22,372 nucleotides of DNA, from assembly GCA_900548535.1 (NCBI GenBank), contig URLG01000044.1, positions 1 to 22,372 on the forward strand, in the 5' to 3' direction. The notes under the pieces are model-generated. The model saw only the letters and a list, made by a program, of their open reading frames with translations. It ran no database searches and was not told the origin of the DNA. The stretch comes from Candidatus Segatella intestinihominis (lineage in GTDB: Bacteria; Bacteroidota; Bacteroidia; Bacteroidales; Bacteroidaceae). A program made the position numbers and the translations under genes. Of this stretch, positions 21,356-22,372 are shown one piece after another. Each line of letters opens with the position of its first letter. The stretch's first letter is position 1.

Positions 21356-21786
21356 TTAGTTGGCATTAAGATTTCTATAAAGTCTCGTAAATTCTTCCAA
21401 TCTTATTACTACCACTTTCGGAAAGTTAACATTTTCTAGTTCTTTAAAATGTTTGTCTTCTGAAACTATAAAACAGCATTGCCGACGATTGCACAATCCA
21501 CAAATTTATTGTCGTCGGGATCACAAGTAATAAGATTCCAATGAAAATGGGCATCAATGGGTATAGAGTTTGGTGCTCGCTTTATAATTTCAATTACCAT
21601 TGAGGCAATTACAGGATTAGCCTTTATACTGAGAATTTCTTCATACTCTTCGAGAATTTCATTTGTATAGCATAGACAATAATCTCCATCCAAGAATCCT
21701 TCCCATAAGAAATAATTCTTGCTCTGTTTTGCTATAATTTGCAACAAGCAATTGGTATCTAAAACAATATTTTTGTTCATGCTCAT
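21356..21786 (-). pseudogene. PIN-domain toxin broken by a frameshift
   Basis: The first 106 codons (21786-21466) read as a COG1569-type PIN ribonuclease: IVLDTNCLL with Asp10, an ILEEYEEI segment, and CDPDDNKFVDCA near 92-103. It then runs into a premature TAG at 21466-21468 after GNAVL. In another frame the next codons read FIVSEDKHFKELENV and continue to TAA 21356-21358, which is exactly the end these toxins normally have. One missing base in the codon between GNA and FIV (an expected Asp, GAT or GAC, now G-T) explains it; repair gives 143 residues, the normal length. The ATG at 21786 overlaps the antitoxin TGA. The truncated product lacks the last acidic residue region and is probably inactive. 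Confidence 0.85.
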
Positions 21787-22010
21787 CACTTATAAGCAGT
21801 TCTCAAATGCTCAGATTTCATTTCGTCCAATTTCTTGTCGCTCCATTCTCCTGACTCCCACAGTTTATCCATCTCTCGCTGCAAACGGTCATTCACAAAC
21901 TTTATCAAGACTCTTCTCAAGTCAGACAAGTCTTGTTCTGATTGCAAACAAGAAACGATATTAAGAATGTCTTGTTGAGCTGCATTAAATTTCAATGTTT
22001 GAGTTCTCAT
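21786..22010 (-). CDS. Antitoxin paired with the PIN toxin
   Basis: A 74-residue, highly charged, mostly helical protein. It begins MRTQTLKFNAAQQDIL, has a helical middle with VLIKFVNDRLQREMDKLW, and ends EWSDKKLDEMKSEHLRTAYK. This layout matches, from memory, small antitoxins found just upstream of COG1569 PIN toxins in Bacteroidota. No ribbon-helix-helix or AbrB motif is obvious, so the DNA-binding mode is unclear. The stop TGA overlaps the toxin ATG (TGATG), the coupling usual for toxin-antitoxin pairs. Because the toxin is broken, this gene may now be dispensable. Confidence 0.75.
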   Translation of the reverse strand: MRTQTLKFNAAQQDILNIVSCLQSEQDLSDLRRVLIKFVNDRLQREMDKLWESGEWSDKKLDEMKSEHLRTAYK

Positions 22011-22049
22011 ATTCTACCTCCCACTTTTAGGATTTATACTATTTTGCTG

Positions 22050-22081
22050 CAAAGATACGATTTTCTTTTGAATGATGCAAG
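22050..22081 (-). promoter_or_regulatory. Promoter of the toxin-antitoxin operon
   Basis: On minus, CTTG (22081-22078, 3 of 4), a 20-base spacer, then TATCTTTG (22057-22050), an exact -7 box, 40 bases before the antitoxin ATG. Confidence 0.65.
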
Positions 22082-22185
22082 GAAATGGGGGAGATTTTTG
22101 CATGTTGTCTAATTAACAGGTATGAACTTTCCTGCCTTACAACTCGTAATACCCGAAAAGTATGAGAGATTTAGAGTGTCTATGA
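22082..22185. other. Intergenic stretch with no clear feature
   Basis: I see no promoter consensus, terminator or repeat here. A 35-codon frame (ATG 22122 to TGA 22227-22229, MNFPALQLVIPEKYERF...) is present but resembles nothing I know and may be chance. Confidence 0.3.
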
Positions 22186-22372
22186 TATCGCAAACAGCCT
22201 CTGCATTCTTCTTTGCATATATTGAGTGATACCATCTGGAGCTTGTCAGATAACGAGGCAGAGCACGAGTACTGGCTCAAGGGTCAGGTACCAAACCTAT
22301 TCGATGCCAAGTATCTCCGCAAGTGGGCATATAAGGGTTTCTGCGATGGTATCGCAGGCGAGGACCTCGGCT
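22186..22372 (+). CDS. Unrecognised open frame running off the right edge (partial)
   Basis: The frame is open from 22186 to the window end. From about 22228 it looks protein-like and has the codon preferences of the surrounding genes: DTIWSLSDNEAEHEYWLKGQ, then VPNLFDAKYLRKW and GFCDGIAGEDLG. No ATG lies in this frame; the only starts are TTG 22213 or TTG 22222. The gene may therefore use TTG, or be a remnant that has lost its 5' end. I cannot name the family. Confidence 0.35.

Overview
The window looks like chromosomal DNA of a gut or rumen Bacteroidota, most likely Prevotella or Segatella. The proteins resemble that group: a SufBCDS machine with the clade's gene order, BspA-type leucine-rich repeats, a XynE-like SGNH esterase and a secreted GH28 pectinase. 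The promoters also fit: at least eight start regions carry the Bacteroidota -7 box TAnnTTTG, usually with TTTG or a near match 19-20 bases upstream. Shine-Dalgarno sequences are mostly weak and spacers are AT-rich. No phage, IS element, CRISPR array or rRNA operon is visible.

Layout: (1) 1-5760, the 3' end of infB, a terminator, then a tight plus-strand operon sufB-sufC-sufD-sufS-rnhB closed by a strong terminator. (2) 5777-9860, a divergent pair: a secreted GH28 polygalacturonase on minus and a secreted LRR plus caspase-like (C14) protein on plus, with a LacI/cre-like palindrome between them. (3) 9898-12515, tRNA-Leu(CAA) on minus with its own promoter and terminator, a GDP-mannose pyrophosphorylase on plus, then a HIT hydrolase and greA on minus. 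The greA leader carries a promoter followed by a terminator-like hairpin ahead of the gene. (4) 12534-15980, a large Dna2-like nuclease-helicase on minus. (5) 16085-19916, a purine salvage group: guanine deaminase guaD, and an xanthine permease plus xanthine phosphoribosyltransferase pair. They are separated by an oppositely oriented fusion of a YqiA-like esterase with a degraded HAD phosphatase domain. Together guaD, the permease and xpt would turn guanine and imported xanthine into XMP. (6) 19945-22081, a secreted SGNH esterase and a type II toxin-antitoxin pair whose PIN toxin is broken by a single-base frameshift. (7) 22082-22372, a short unexplained stretch and the start of an open frame that runs off the window.

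The most interesting items are the esterase/pseudo-HAD fusion, the secreted LRR-caspase, the GraL-like greA leader, the frameshifted PIN toxin, a 27-bp hairpin built of 7-mer repeats after guaD, and dyad sequences shared by the guaD and permease promoters. All assignments come from reading the sequence and recalling family motifs; no database search was run.
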